NCBI RefSeq assembly: GCF_016863315.1
Contig: NZ_BOOQ01000027.1
Span: 1 to 64,000 of the forward strand
From: Planotetraspora silvatica
GTDB lineage: Bacteria > Actinomycetota > Actinomycetes > Streptosporangiales > Streptosporangiaceae
Length of the DNA stretch: 64,000 nucleotides
Direction: 5' to 3'
Made by a program: the position numbers and the translations under genes. The notes beneath the pieces were generated by a model. The model made no database searches. It saw only the letters and a program-made list of their open reading frames with translations, and had not been told where the DNA came from. Shown one piece after another: positions 51,618-60,341 of this stretch. Positions within the stretch are counted from its first letter, which is position 1, and each line of letters opens with the position of its first letter.

Positions 51618-53327
51618 GTGTCGCCTGCAAGTTCGACTCGCTCGAAGCCGTCGGAGCTGAACGAGCCAGTGATTCAGCAGCTCCTCGAGCGTGGGCGCTC
51701 GCAGGGTTTCCTCGAGTCCGAGGATGTCCGCAAGGCCTTCGAGGAAGCGGACATCCCGCTGTCGCACGCCGCTGGATTCCTGCGCAGCCTCAGCAAAGAG
51801 GGTGTGACCGTCGTGGTCACCGCTGCTGACTCCGCTGCGCCGAAGCGGTCCCGAGGTCAATCCAAGCGTCGCACCACCGCGCCCGTCAAGAAGACGACGA
51901 CCAAGTCGGCCGCGGCGAAGGAGTCGCAGCCGGAGACCGTCACCGCCGTGGTGACCGACTCCGCGCCGACGGCCAAGCCCGCGGCCAAGAAGGCGCCGGC
52001 GAAACCGGCCGCCAAGCCCGGAGCCGCCAAGCCCGCTCCGGCGAAGGCGCCCGCGCAGGCGGCCGCCAAGAAGGCCGCGCCGGGGGCCAAGCCCGGAGCC
52101 AAGGACGCGCCCGCCAACGGGCCCGAGTCCAAGGTGACCAAGGCCGACGCGAAGGCCAAGTCCGCTGACGCGTCCGAGGACGAGGACGATCTCGACCTCG
52201 AGGCCGATGTCGAGATCGAGGACCTCGACCTGGAGGTCGAGGACGTCGACCTGGAGGTCGAGGCGGACCCCGAGCCCGACGCGGAGGCCGAGCCTGACGC
52301 GGAGGCCGAGACCGACGAGCCCAAGGCCGAGGTCGTCGTCCAGTCCGACGATGAGGTCCTGATCCTCACCGATGACGACGACGACGCGCCGGTGGCCCAG
52401 GTCGCGGCCGCTGGTGCCACCGCGGACCCGGTCAAGGACTACCTCAAGCAGATCGGCAAGGTCCCGCTCCTCAACGCCGAGCAGGAGGTCGAGCTCGCCA
52501 AGCGGATCGAGGCCGGCCTGTTCGCCGAGGAGCAGCTGTCCAGCGACGGCGAGCAGCTTCCGGTCGATGTGCGGGCCGAGCTCGAGTGGATCGCCGAGGA
52601 CGGCCGCCGGGCCAAGAACCACCTGCTCGAGGCCAACCTCCGTCTGGTCGTGTCACTCGCCAAGCGCTACACCGGCCGCGGCATGCTCTTCCTGGACCTG
52701 ATCCAGGAGGGCAACCTGGGCCTGATCCGTGCGGTCGAGAAGTTCGACTACACCAAGGGCTACAAGTTCTCGACGTACGCCACGTGGTGGATCCGGCAGG
52801 CGATCACCCGGGCCATGGCCGACCAGGCGCGGACCATCCGCATCCCGGTCCACATGGTCGAAGTGATCAACAAGCTGGCCCGTGTCCAGCGGCAGATGCT
52901 GCAGGACCTCGGCCGCGAGCCCACGCCGGAGGAGCTGGCCCGCGAGCTGGACATGACCCCGGAGAAGGTCATCGAGGTCCAGAAGTACGGCCGCGAGCCC
53001 ATCTCCCTGCACACTCCTCTCGGTGAGGAGGGTGACAGCGAGTTCGGCGACCTGATCGAGGACTCCGAGGCCATCGTCCCGGCCGACGCCGTCAGCTTCA
53101 CGCTGCTGCAGGAGCAGCTGCACTCCGTTCTGGACACGCTGTCCGAGCGGGAGGCGGGCGTCGTCTCGATGCGGTTCGGTCTCACCGACGGCCAGCCGAA
53201 GACTCTTGACGAGATCGGCAAGGTCTACGGGGTGACCCGTGAGCGCATCCGCCAGATCGAGTCCAAGACCATGTCGAAGCTCCGTCACCCGTCCCGCTCC
53301 CAGGTTCTGCGGGACTACCTCGACTGA
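51618..53327 (+). CDS. hrdB: RNA polymerase principal sigma factor, HrdB/RpoD type
   Basis: A 569-residue sigma-70 factor. Region 1.2 is [17 protein letters not shown], region 2 includes [22 protein letters not shown] and the -10 reading [13 protein letters not shown] (about 361-397), and region 4.2 ends [17 protein letters not shown]. The N-terminal part is unusual in length and composition: an Ala/Lys/Pro-rich stretch (about 75-180) and then a very acidic one (about 185-265), as in actinomycete HrdB proteins. The GTG at 51618 with GAGAGG 5 bp upstream was chosen. It directs transcription of most housekeeping genes. Confidence 0.95.
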   Translation: MSPASSTRSKPSELNEPVIQQLLERGRSQGFLESEDVRKAFEEADIPLSHAAGFLRSLSKEGVTVVVTAADSAAPKRSRGQSKRRTTAPVKKTTTKSAAAKESQPETVTAVVTDSAPTAKPAAKKAPAKPAAKPGAAKPAPAKAPAQAAAKKAAPGAKPGAKDAPANGPESKVTKADAKAKSADASEDEDDLDLEADVEIEDLDLEVEDVDLEVEADPEPDAEAEPDAEAETDEPKAEVVVQSDDEVLILTDDDDDAPVAQVAAAGATADPVKDYLKQIGKVPLLNAEQEVELAKRIEAGLFAEEQLSSDGEQLPVDVRAELEWIAEDGRRAKNHLLEANLRLVVSLAKRYTGRGMLFLDLIQEGNLGLIRAVEKFDYTKGYKFSTYATWWIRQAITRAMADQARTIRIPVHMVEVINKLARVQRQMLQDLGREPTPEELARELDMTPEKVIEVQKYGREPISLHTPLGEEGDSEFGDLIEDSEAIVPADAVSFTLLQEQLHSVLDTLSEREAGVVSMRFGLTDGQPKTLDEIGKVYGVTRERIRQIESKTMSKLRHPSRSQVLRDYLD

Positions 53328-53394
53328 TCGGCTTTAACCTCTCTGTAACACCGCGGTAGCGCGCCGTGCACCCTGACACTCCTAGGCTCCGGCC

Positions 53395-54363
53395 ATGGGA
53401 GCGATCGAGGTGGAACCGGCGCGTGCTCGGGGGCCACGAGCGATCTCAGCCCGCCCTTGGGCGGACGCCATGCTCGACGAGGCGGCCGAGGCCGTTCGCA
53501 GGGGGGTTCTCGCCGCGGGGGCCTCGGCTCTTCTGGGGAGCCGGGGCGATCCCGAGGTGAGATCACTGCGGGTGGAGGCGCTGTCGCGCACCGCCGTCGG
53601 CTCGAGCCGGTCGATCGAGGCGCTCGTCGCCGCCGACCAGGCCAATCCGGACCTCTGGCTCTGGCTGGGCCGTACGAGGATCGAGGAGGCCTGGGCGCTC
53701 AAGCCCGACGTCCGGGCGAGAGCCGTACAGGCGGACCGGCTGCAGAGCTATCACGCGGCCATGGAACTCGGCCGCCAGCCGCTGCTGGCGGCGGCCGCGC
53801 TCGCTCCCAGTGACCCGGTGCCATGGGAGTGCCTGATGTGGCTGGCACTCGGGCTGGACCGGCCCAGAGCCGACAAGGACTCGGTCTGGCTCGAATCCTC
53901 GCGCCGATGGCCGACGTTGTACGGCGCGGCGGTCGCGCGCATGGTCACGCTGTCACCCAGCTGGGGCGGTGCCGCGCAGGAGATGCTCGAGTTCGCCCGC
54001 CTGGCGGCCGCCCGCGCCCCTGAGGGGAGCCCACTGCCGGCGCTCGTGCCGCTCGCCCACTTCGAACTCGTGGCCTCCGAGCGCACGCCGATGTCGCGTG
54101 GCGGGTGGTTCCCGTTCGACGTCCAGCGGGAGATGATCGCCGCCGCCGGCCGGTGGTCGGAACGGCGGCCGGGGGGCGCCCATCCCAGGGCCGTCGAGGC
54201 CCACAACGCGTTCGGCGCCGCGTTCTTCCTCACCGATCTGCGGCGGCCCGCACGGGGTCACCTGGTCAGGACCGGCGGGAGGTTCAGCGAGCTGCCGTGG
54301 TCCCATCTCGGCGACCCCGGTCAGCAGTACCAGCGGGCGTGCGGGCGGCTCAACGTCAGCTGA
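53395..54363 (+). CDS. uncharacterised helical-repeat protein
   Basis: A 322-residue protein, helical throughout, with TPR-like features (NPDLWLWLGRTRIEEAWALK; SDPVPWECLMWLALGLDRP; ATP-like motifs absent). It has no signal peptide and no membrane segment. It starts 67 bp after the sigma-factor gene and overlaps the convergent yaaA gene by 8 bp. The family is not recognised; a scaffold role is possible but not shown. Confidence 0.7.
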   Translation: MGAIEVEPARARGPRAISARPWADAMLDEAAEAVRRGVLAAGASALLGSRGDPEVRSLRVEALSRTAVGSSRSIEALVAADQANPDLWLWLGRTRIEEAWALKPDVRARAVQADRLQSYHAAMELGRQPLLAAAALAPSDPVPWECLMWLALGLDRPRADKDSVWLESSRRWPTLYGAAVARMVTLSPSWGGAAQEMLEFARLAAARAPEGSPLPALVPLAHFELVASERTPMSRGGWFPFDVQREMIAAAGRWSERRPGGAHPRAVEAHNAFGAAFFLTDLRRPARGHLVRTGGRFSELPWSHLGDPGQQYQRACGRLNVS

Positions 54364-55102
54364 CGATCACGTCCAGCGTCCACGGCCTGCCTGGCCGGGG
54401 ACGGTCTCCCAGCTCGGTCCGATGTCCCCGCTCCGCCAGGAACCCGGCGAGCTGCTCGGCGGTCCTGAGCCGGTCCGGGCACTCCACGAGAGAACGGGCG
54501 ACGGCGCCCCTGGTCGCCTTGGCCATGTGGCTGACCACCGTGCGCGCCCCCGCGGCCTCGCGCAGGACCCGTACGGTCACCGCCCGCTCGCCGGGCTGCC
54601 AGGCCGCCGCGTAGGTGGAGGAGCGCAGGTCCACCACCAGGCCCTTGACCGGTTCGAGGGCGGCCGACACCGAGGGCTTCCAGAACGCCGCCAGGCCACC
54701 CATGGGCGGGAGCCGCACGCCCATGGACAGCCGGTACGGCGGGACCTTGTCATTGAGTCTCAGGAGCCCCCAGAGCCCCGAGAACACCACGATCCGGCGG
54801 GTCGCCCTCGCTCTCGCCTCGGCCGGCAACGAGCTCAGGCCCAGGTTGTCGTACAGCACGCCGGTATAGAGCTCAGACACGGGAAGGCCGGGCGCCGTGC
54901 GCAGCTCGCGGTTGAGGGCGATGCCGGCCGCCTGGCCGTCCGAGAGGCCGAGCACCGACTGCGCCTGGCCGGATTCGGACAGCGCGATCAGGGCGTCGAG
55001 CACCTTCTCACGCGGGGACGCCAGCTCGGGGAAGCTCAGCCGCCTGAGTTTCGAGGTCCCCCGGGGCGCCTTCCCCTCTGAGGGTGGCAGCAGGATGAGC
55101 AC
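54356..55102 (-). CDS. yaaA: YaaA-family peroxide stress protein
   Basis: A 248-residue protein of the DUF328/UPF0246 family: LILLPPSEGKAPRGT at the N-terminus, LYTGVLYDNLGL, VFSGLWGLLRLNDKVPPYRLSM in the middle and GARTVVSHMAKATRG near the end. In E. coli YaaA limits free iron and DNA damage after peroxide. The GTG at 55102 was taken because the family signature begins at once; the ribosome-binding site is weak. It converges with the preceding gene and is divergent from the GNAT gene. Confidence 0.9.
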   Translation of the reverse strand: MLILLPPSEGKAPRGTSKLRRLSFPELASPREKVLDALIALSESGQAQSVLGLSDGQAAGIALNRELRTAPGLPVSELYTGVLYDNLGLSSLPAEARARATRRIVVFSGLWGLLRLNDKVPPYRLSMGVRLPPMGGLAAFWKPSVSAALEPVKGLVVDLRSSTYAAAWQPGERAVTVRVLREAAGARTVVSHMAKATRGAVARSLVECPDRLRTAEQLAGFLAERGHRTELGDRPRPGRPWTLDVIVS

Positions 55103-55189
55103 GATCCCGCACTTTATTAGGCCGTGGAGCCGAGCGTGCGGGCGCCCCGAGCTCCGGGGACACGACGAGGGCTCGACTACGCTCCACGG

Positions 55190-55930
55190 ATGGATCGGGA
55201 GATGCCGCCGTTCGACCGGCTCGTGGATGAGGCGTGGCCTGCCCCGCACCGGGTGGAGGCGGAAGGCTGGATCTACCGGCACGCGGGCGGCGTGACCAAG
55301 CGGGCCAACTCGGTGCTCCCACTGGGGGCGCGAGCGGATCTGCCCCGGGCCGTCGACGCGGCCGAGGGCTTCTACGCGGGGCTGGGCCTGCCGTGCGTGT
55401 TCTCGGTGGGAGCGCAGGCGCCACCTGATCTGGACCGCGTGCTCGAGGGCCGCGGATACCGGCGGGTGGACCCCACGCTCGTCATGACGGCGTCGCTGGC
55501 CGAGCAGGCCGTGGGAGCCGTCCCGGACGTGGAGATCCACGACAGCCCTTCCGAGTCGTGGTTGCGCACCTGGTGGCAGGTGGACGGGGGCCGGCATCCG
55601 GACGGGGGTGAGGTCGCGGCACGCGAATGGGCCGAGCGCATCCTCGGGGGCGTCGGCGCGGGCTACGCGTCCGCGGGCGCCGGGATGGCGGTGGGACGCG
55701 GCGTGCCGCAGGGGGATTGGCTGGGGATCTACTGCATGGCCGTGGACCCTGGCGCAAGGCGCCGGGGTCTGGGCGGATCGGTGCTACGCGCCCTGCTCGC
55801 CTGGGGACGGGAGCGAGGCGCGAGCCGTGCGTATCTCGTTGTCACGATGGCGAACGCCGGAGCCCGCGCCCTGTACGAGGGCGAAGGCTTCGGCGTCGCC
55901 GGGAACTATCACTACCGGATCGCACCCTGA
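55190..55930 (+). CDS. GNAT-family N-acetyltransferase
   Basis: A 246-residue protein with a C-terminal GNAT fold: YCMAVDPGARRRGLGGSVLRAL supplies the acetyl-CoA pyrophosphate-binding RRRGLG, followed by AYLVVTMANAGARALYEGEGF. An N-terminal domain of about 110 residues (RVEAEGWIYRHAGGVTKRANSVLPLG) is characteristic of a subgroup with a long first half. The ATG at 55190 was chosen; no strong ribosome-binding site is visible. It probably acylates an amine substrate that is not identifiable here. Confidence 0.85.
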   Translation: MDREMPPFDRLVDEAWPAPHRVEAEGWIYRHAGGVTKRANSVLPLGARADLPRAVDAAEGFYAGLGLPCVFSVGAQAPPDLDRVLEGRGYRRVDPTLVMTASLAEQAVGAVPDVEIHDSPSESWLRTWWQVDGGRHPDGGEVAAREWAERILGGVGAGYASAGAGMAVGRGVPQGDWLGIYCMAVDPGARRRGLGGSVLRALLAWGRERGASRAYLVVTMANAGARALYEGEGFGVAGNYHYRIAP

Positions 55931-55941
55931 CGACACCGTCG

Positions 55942-55975
55942 GTGTGGCCGGAATGAGGGATCATTCCGGCCACAC
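55942..55975. terminator. bidirectional terminator between GNAT and DUF7455-like genes
   Basis: GTGTGGCCGGAATG (55942-55955) pairs perfectly with CATTCCGGCCACAC (55962-55975) across AGGGAT. The 14-bp stem lies exactly between two convergent stop codons, the usual place for a shared terminator. Confidence 0.75.
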
Positions 55976-55985
55976 AGATCGATGA

Positions 55986-56219
55986 TCAGCGTTCGTCGTC
56001 CGAGGCGGTCGCGGGGGATTCACTGAGTCGGGCCGACTCGTCCTGGATCTCAGCGCCTTTGTCGCGCAGGGCAGCCACGTGCTGACGCCCGTGATGGGCG
56101 CAGAACAGCAACTCCCCACCTACCACTGGCAGGGTCGCGCGGATGTAGGCCTGAGCTCCGCACCGGTCGCACCGGTCCAGGGCTGTCAGCGGCTTGGTGG
56201 GGGCGAGAGCTCCAGTCAC
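55986..56219 (-). CDS. DUF7455-like small zinc-ribbon protein
   Basis: A 77-residue protein reading PTKPLTALDRCDRCGAQAYI and then GELLFCAHHGRQH. This gives CDRC and CAHH zinc-ligand sets typical of the small actinobacterial protein found near parE and hrdB. GTG at 56219 was preferred over the upstream ATG at 56243 because AAAGG lies about 8 bp before it and the family normally begins just ahead of LTALDRC. Function unknown; it is small, soluble and zinc-binding by pattern. Confidence 0.8.
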   Translation of the reverse strand: MTGALAPTKPLTALDRCDRCGAQAYIRATLPVVGGELLFCAHHGRQHVAALRDKGAEIQDESARLSESPATASDDER

Positions 56220-56464
56220 GTATCGCCTTTCGGGTCGCCCCACGGTGTGGGGACGTTGGCGTCAGTCACTTGGCACAACATCTAACCGGATGGGGGGCTT
56301 CCCAACCGTGCCGCAACTACGCCGAGAGCAGAATGATCGGGAAAGTGACGCAGATCACAGCGTTGGTGCTGAGGACCCCGCTGCGCCTGGCAAGCTGGTA
56401 CGCGTAAAAACATGGGTGAGGGTAAGCTGCGTACGCGTGTTCGATTGATAAGTGGGAGCTCGGT

Positions 56465-58537
56465 GTGACGGCGGTTAGCGCGGAGACGGGTTATACGGCT
56501 CGTCATCTCTCAGTGCTGGAGGGCCTCGAAGCCGTCCGTAAGCGCCCGGGGATGTACATCGGGTCCACTGACACCCGCGGTCTCATGCACTGCCTGTGGG
56601 AGATCGTGGACAACGCCGTCGACGAGGCGCTCGCCGGCTTCTGCTCGCACATCGAGGTCGAACTGCATCCGGACGGGTCGATCGAGGTCCGCGACAACGG
56701 GCGCGGCATCCCCGTCGACGTCGAGCCCAAGTCGGGGCTCGCCGGAGTCGAGCTCGTCTACACGAAGCTGCACGCCGGCGGCAAGTTCGGCGGCGGCTCC
56801 TATGGCGCGTCCGGCGGCCTGCACGGCGTGGGCGCCTCCGTCGTCAACGCGCTGTCCTCGCGCCTGGACGTCCAGGTCGACCGTGACGGCCGCACGCACG
56901 AGATCAGCTTCCGCCGGGGAGTCCCCGGCGCCTTCGAGGGCGACGGCCCGACCGCCAAGTTCCGCAAGAAGTCGGGGCTGCGCGACGGCGGCGCGGCCGG
57001 GCGGAAGGCCACGGGGACGCGGGTCCGCTGGTGGACCGACCGCCAGATCTTCCTGCCCGAGGCCGAGGTCTCGGTCGATGAGATCCATGTACGGCTGCGC
57101 CAGACGGCCTTCCTGGTGCCGGGCCTGTCCCTCATGCTCCGCGACTCCCGGGGCGAGGAGCCCGTCGAGGAGTCCTACCGCTTCGACGGCGGCATCAGCG
57201 AGTTCACCGACTTCCTCGCCCGCGACGAGCCGGTGTGCGACGTGCTCAGGCTGCAGGGCGCCGGGCACTTCCACGAGACCGTGCCGGTGCTCGACGAGCA
57301 GGGCCACATGACGTCCACCGAGGTCGAGCGCGAGCTCGTCGTCGACGTCGCGCTCCGGTGGGGCAAGGGCTACGAGACGACCGTGCGCTCGTTCGTCAAC
57401 GTGATCGCGACCCCCAAGGGCGGCACTCACGTGGCGGGCTTCGAGCGCGCCCTCGTCCGCACGGTCAACGAGCAGCTTCGTGAGACCCGGCTGCTCAAGA
57501 ACGGCGACGACCCGGTCACGAAGGAGGACATCCTCGAAGGCCTGACGGCCGTCGTGACCGTCCGCGTCCCCGAGCCGCAGTTCGAGGGCCAGACCAAGGA
57601 GGTGCTCGGCACCTCCGCGGCCACCCGCATCGTGGGCCACGTGGTCTCACGTGAGCTCAAGGCCCAGTTCGCCAATCCCAAGCGCGGTCAGAAGCAGCAG
57701 TTGCGGGCGATGCTCGAGAAGGTCGTGGCGGCGGCCAAGGCCCGTATCGCCGCCCGGGAGCACCGCGACAACCAGCGCCGCAAGTCGGCCCTGGAGAACT
57801 CGGCGCTCCCCGCCAAGCTGGTCGACTGCCGCAGCGACGCCGTCGACCGCAGCGAGCTGTTCATCGTCGAGGGCGACTCCGCGCTCGGCACCGCGAAGCT
57901 GGCCCGCGACTCGGAGTTCCAGGCGCTGCTCCCCATCCGGGGCAAGATCCTCAACGTGCAGAAGGCGTCCGTCGCCGACATGCTCAAGAACGCGGAGTGC
58001 GCCGCGATCATCCAGGTGGTCGGAGCCGGATCGGGCAGGTCGTTCGACATCGAGTCGGCCCGCTACGGCAAGATCATTCTGATGGCCGACGCCGACGTCG
58101 ACGGCGCGCACATCCGCTGCCTGCTGCTGACCCTCTTCCACCGCTACATGAAGCCCATGGTCGAGGCCGGCAGGGTCTTCGCGGCGGTCCCGCCCCTGCA
58201 CCGGATCGAGGTCACCAACCCGGGCAAGGGCCAGGACAAGTACGTCTACACCTACTCCGACGCGGAGCTGCGGAAGGTCATGCGAGACCTGGAGCGGCGG
58301 GGCAAGCGCTGGAAGGACCCCATCCAGCGCTACAAGGGTCTGGGCGAGATGGACGCCGACCAGCTGGCCGAGACCACCATGGACCCGCGCCAGCGCGTCC
58401 TGCGCCGCGTCAGGATCGAGGACGTCGAGGAGGGCGAGCGGATCTTCGACCTTCTCATGGGCAGTGACGTCGCCCCGCGGCGTGAGTTCATCGTCGGCAG
58501 CGCGGCCGAGGTGGACCGCGACCACATCGACGCCTAG
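56465..58537 (+). CDS. parE: DNA topoisomerase IV subunit B (ParE; GyrB-like)
   Basis: A 690-residue type IIA topoisomerase ATPase subunit. The GHKL ATPase region has MYIGSTDTRGLMHCLWEIVDN, DNGRGIP and GGLHGVGASVVNALS; the TOPRIM domain has FIVEGDSALGTAK and MADADVDGAHIRCLL. The length and the sequence around TSTEVERELVV fit the actinobacterial ParE (GyrB2) group rather than full GyrB. The GTG start has GGGAG about 7 bp upstream. Together with ParC, encoded outside this window, it decatenates chromosomes. Nearness to hrdB is also seen in Streptomyces. Its stop shares CTAG with the convergent gene. Confidence 0.95.
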   Translation: MTAVSAETGYTARHLSVLEGLEAVRKRPGMYIGSTDTRGLMHCLWEIVDNAVDEALAGFCSHIEVELHPDGSIEVRDNGRGIPVDVEPKSGLAGVELVYTKLHAGGKFGGGSYGASGGLHGVGASVVNALSSRLDVQVDRDGRTHEISFRRGVPGAFEGDGPTAKFRKKSGLRDGGAAGRKATGTRVRWWTDRQIFLPEAEVSVDEIHVRLRQTAFLVPGLSLMLRDSRGEEPVEESYRFDGGISEFTDFLARDEPVCDVLRLQGAGHFHETVPVLDEQGHMTSTEVERELVVDVALRWGKGYETTVRSFVNVIATPKGGTHVAGFERALVRTVNEQLRETRLLKNGDDPVTKEDILEGLTAVVTVRVPEPQFEGQTKEVLGTSAATRIVGHVVSRELKAQFANPKRGQKQQLRAMLEKVVAAAKARIAAREHRDNQRRKSALENSALPAKLVDCRSDAVDRSELFIVEGDSALGTAKLARDSEFQALLPIRGKILNVQKASVADMLKNAECAAIIQVVGAGSGRSFDIESARYGKIILMADADVDGAHIRCLLLTLFHRYMKPMVEAGRVFAAVPPLHRIEVTNPGKGQDKYVYTYSDAELRKVMRDLERRGKRWKDPIQRYKGLGEMDADQLAETTMDPRQRVLRRVRIEDVEEGERIFDLLMGSDVAPRREFIVGSAAEVDRDHIDA

Positions 58538-59253
58538 CTGGTGGGGCGGGGGACCGCGCAGCCGTCCGGGCCGCACATCCCGTCGCCGTCTCCGAGGGCC
58601 GGCAGGGTCCGGGAGGCGGGGCGGCTCTCGTCCCATGCTCTGATGATGGCGGCGAGCAACTCGTCGGTGCCGATCGCGCCGGGGACGGCGTACCTGCCGT
58701 CCAGGACGAGGAACGGGGTGCCCTGGGCGCCGAGGCGCTGGGCCGCGCGCTGGTCGGCCGCCACCCGATCGTGGTAGCGCCGGCCGGCCAGGGCCTCGGC
58801 CGCGCCGTCGCGGTCCAGGCCCGCCTCGGCGGCGAAATCGAGGACCTCCTCGGCGGTCCAGAGTTTGCGGGCCTGCCCGAAGTGCGCCCGGAACATCGCC
58901 GTCCAGATCTCGCCGCCGCGGCCCTGATCGGTGGCGTAGGCGAGGAGTTCGTGGGCGAGGTCGGTCGGACCGAGCGTGCGTTCCAGCGCGTGGTAGGGCG
59001 TCAGGCCCTCCATCCGGGCAGCCGCTTCGATCGCGCCGAGGATCTGCTCGCCGGTCGCCGCGGGCATCCCGGCCATGCGGAACAGCTCACGCTGGGTGAC
59101 GCCTTCCCGGGGCAGGTCGGGGTGCACCTGGTACGAACGATGGATCACCTGCACGTCCGAGGTGTGCTCGAAACGGTCCAGGGCCCGGCGCAGCCTGTCG
59201 TCCATCAGCCCGCAGTACGGGCACACGATGTCCGACCAGAACTCGATCTTCAT
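58534..59253 (-). CDS. DsbA/FrnE-family thiol oxidoreductase
   Basis: A 239-residue protein of the DsbA/2-hydroxychromene-2-carboxylate isomerase-like group. CPYC (Cys11, Cys14) sits in IVCPYCG, and the helical insertion and cis-Pro region (GTPFLVLDGRYAVPGA) are present. The C-terminal tail contains two further cysteines in MCGPDGCAV. There is no signal peptide, so it should act in the cytosol (FrnE type). It is divergent from an HxlR regulator gene, with which it may form a disulfide-stress response pair. Confidence 0.92.
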   Translation of the reverse strand: MKIEFWSDIVCPYCGLMDDRLRRALDRFEHTSDVQVIHRSYQVHPDLPREGVTQRELFRMAGMPAATGEQILGAIEAAARMEGLTPYHALERTLGPTDLAHELLAYATDQGRGGEIWTAMFRAHFGQARKLWTAEEVLDFAAEAGLDRDGAAEALAGRRYHDRVAADQRAAQRLGAQGTPFLVLDGRYAVPGAIGTDELLAAIIRAWDESRPASRTLPALGDGDGMCGPDGCAVPRPTS

Positions 59254-59304
59254 TTGAGGTCATCCTCATTTCCTCGATACATACCTTCTGTTCGTAACCA
59301 GATG

Positions 59305-59337
59305 GTGCATTAGAATCAGAAGCTGTACAAAATGCAC
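59305..59337. promoter_or_regulatory. inverted repeat between DsbA-like and HxlR genes
   Basis: GTGCATT (59305-59311) and AATGCAC (59331-59337) are exact inverted complements separated by 19 bp. They lie in the AT-rich divergent promoter region. The HxlR-type protein is the natural candidate binder, but the long spacer weakens the call. Confidence 0.4.
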
Positions 59338-59379
59338 ATTCATGTGTGTCGGGGCCACGACGACAGAAGGGCGGCAGGC

Positions 59380-59820
59380 ATGGGAGCGACGGGCGTCCGG
59401 AAGGCGCGGACGAGCGTACGGGCCAACGTGCGAAGAGTGCCCGGACCGTGCGCCCACTGGGACGACCAGGACGCGGACTTCATCCGGGAGGTCCTCGACC
59501 TCGTCGGCGACAAGTGGAGCGTGCTGATCATCGGAACCCTCGCCGACGGCCCGACCCGCTACTCCGATCTCGCCGACGCGATCCCCGGCATCTCGCAGCG
59601 CATGCTCACGCTCACCCTGAAGCAACTGCGGCGCACCGGGCTCGTCGACCGGACCGCGTATCCAGAGGTCCCTCCGCGGGTCGAATACTCCCTGACCGAC
59701 CTCGGCACCTCACTGCTGTCGATCGTCCTGGCCCTGGCGGCATGGTCCGCCGACCGCCATGCCGAGATCCGCCGCCACCAGGCCGCCTTCGACGCCGCCA
59801 CGGCGCCCGCGGGCTCCTGA
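59380..59820 (+). CDS. HxlR-family transcriptional regulator
   Basis: A 146-residue protein (from ATG at 59380) with the HxlR winged-helix DNA-binding domain: LDLVGDKWSVLIIGTLADGPTRYSDLADAIPGISQRML. A Cys near the start (GPCAHW) is in the position used for redox sensing in this family. GAAGG lies upstream of the chosen ATG; an in-frame ATG at 59332 falls within the inverted repeat. It is divergent from the DsbA-like gene, which it probably represses until oxidation or ligand binding. Confidence 0.88.
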   Translation: MGATGVRKARTSVRANVRRVPGPCAHWDDQDADFIREVLDLVGDKWSVLIIGTLADGPTRYSDLADAIPGISQRMLTLTLKQLRRTGLVDRTAYPEVPPRVEYSLTDLGTSLLSIVLALAAWSADRHAEIRRHQAAFDAATAPAGS

Positions 59821-59842
59821 GCCCGGGGACCCCGGCCGGACG

Positions 59843-60295
59843 CTAGGAGCGGAGCAGGCGCCGTGCGCCGGGACCGTCGTCGCCGAGGGTGTCGCACGGG
59901 TTCGCCAGCGCGCACCGGTCGATCGACAGGCAGCCGCAGCCGATGCATTCGGTGAGGTCGTCCCGCAGTCGCTGGAGGTGCTCGATGCGGTCGGTCAGAT
60001 CGTCCCGCCACCACGCGGACACGCGTGCCCAGTCCTCGCGGTTCGGAGTGCGCTCCTCCGGCAGGAGGTCGAGGACCTCCTTGACCCGGCTGAGCGGGAT
60101 GCCCACGCGTTGCGCGACACGGATGAAGGCGACGCGGCGAAGGGCGTCACGGGAGAAGCGCCGCTGGTTGCCGCTGGTGCGGCGGCTCCGGATGAGCCCC
60201 TGGCGCTCGTAGAACCGAAGCGCTGACGTGGGGACGCCGCTCCGGTCCGCCAGGTCGCCGACCGTGAGCTCGCGGGCCTGCCAGGACAGAGTCAC
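59843..60295 (-). CDS. soxR: redox-sensitive transcriptional activator SoxR
   Basis: A 150-residue MerR-family regulator. The N-terminal helix-turn-helix (LTVGDLADRSGVPTSALRFYE) is followed by a coiled-coil linker and the iron-sulfur cluster motif CIGCGCLSIDRC, with Cys117, Cys120, Cys122 and Cys128. This is the [2Fe-2S] SoxR signature. In actinomycetes it responds to redox-cycling compounds made by the cell and activates exporters and oxidases. It starts at a GTG. No obvious target gene is adjacent on its strand, so targets are probably elsewhere. Confidence 0.94.
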   Translation of the reverse strand: MTLSWQARELTVGDLADRSGVPTSALRFYERQGLIRSRRTSGNQRRFSRDALRRVAFIRVAQRVGIPLSRVKEVLDLLPEERTPNREDWARVSAWWRDDLTDRIEHLQRLRDDLTECIGCGCLSIDRCALANPCDTLGDDGPGARRLLRS

Positions 60296-60341
60296 GCCCT
60301 CACGCTAGCCGACATGAACCATTGTTGAAGTACGTCCGCGG

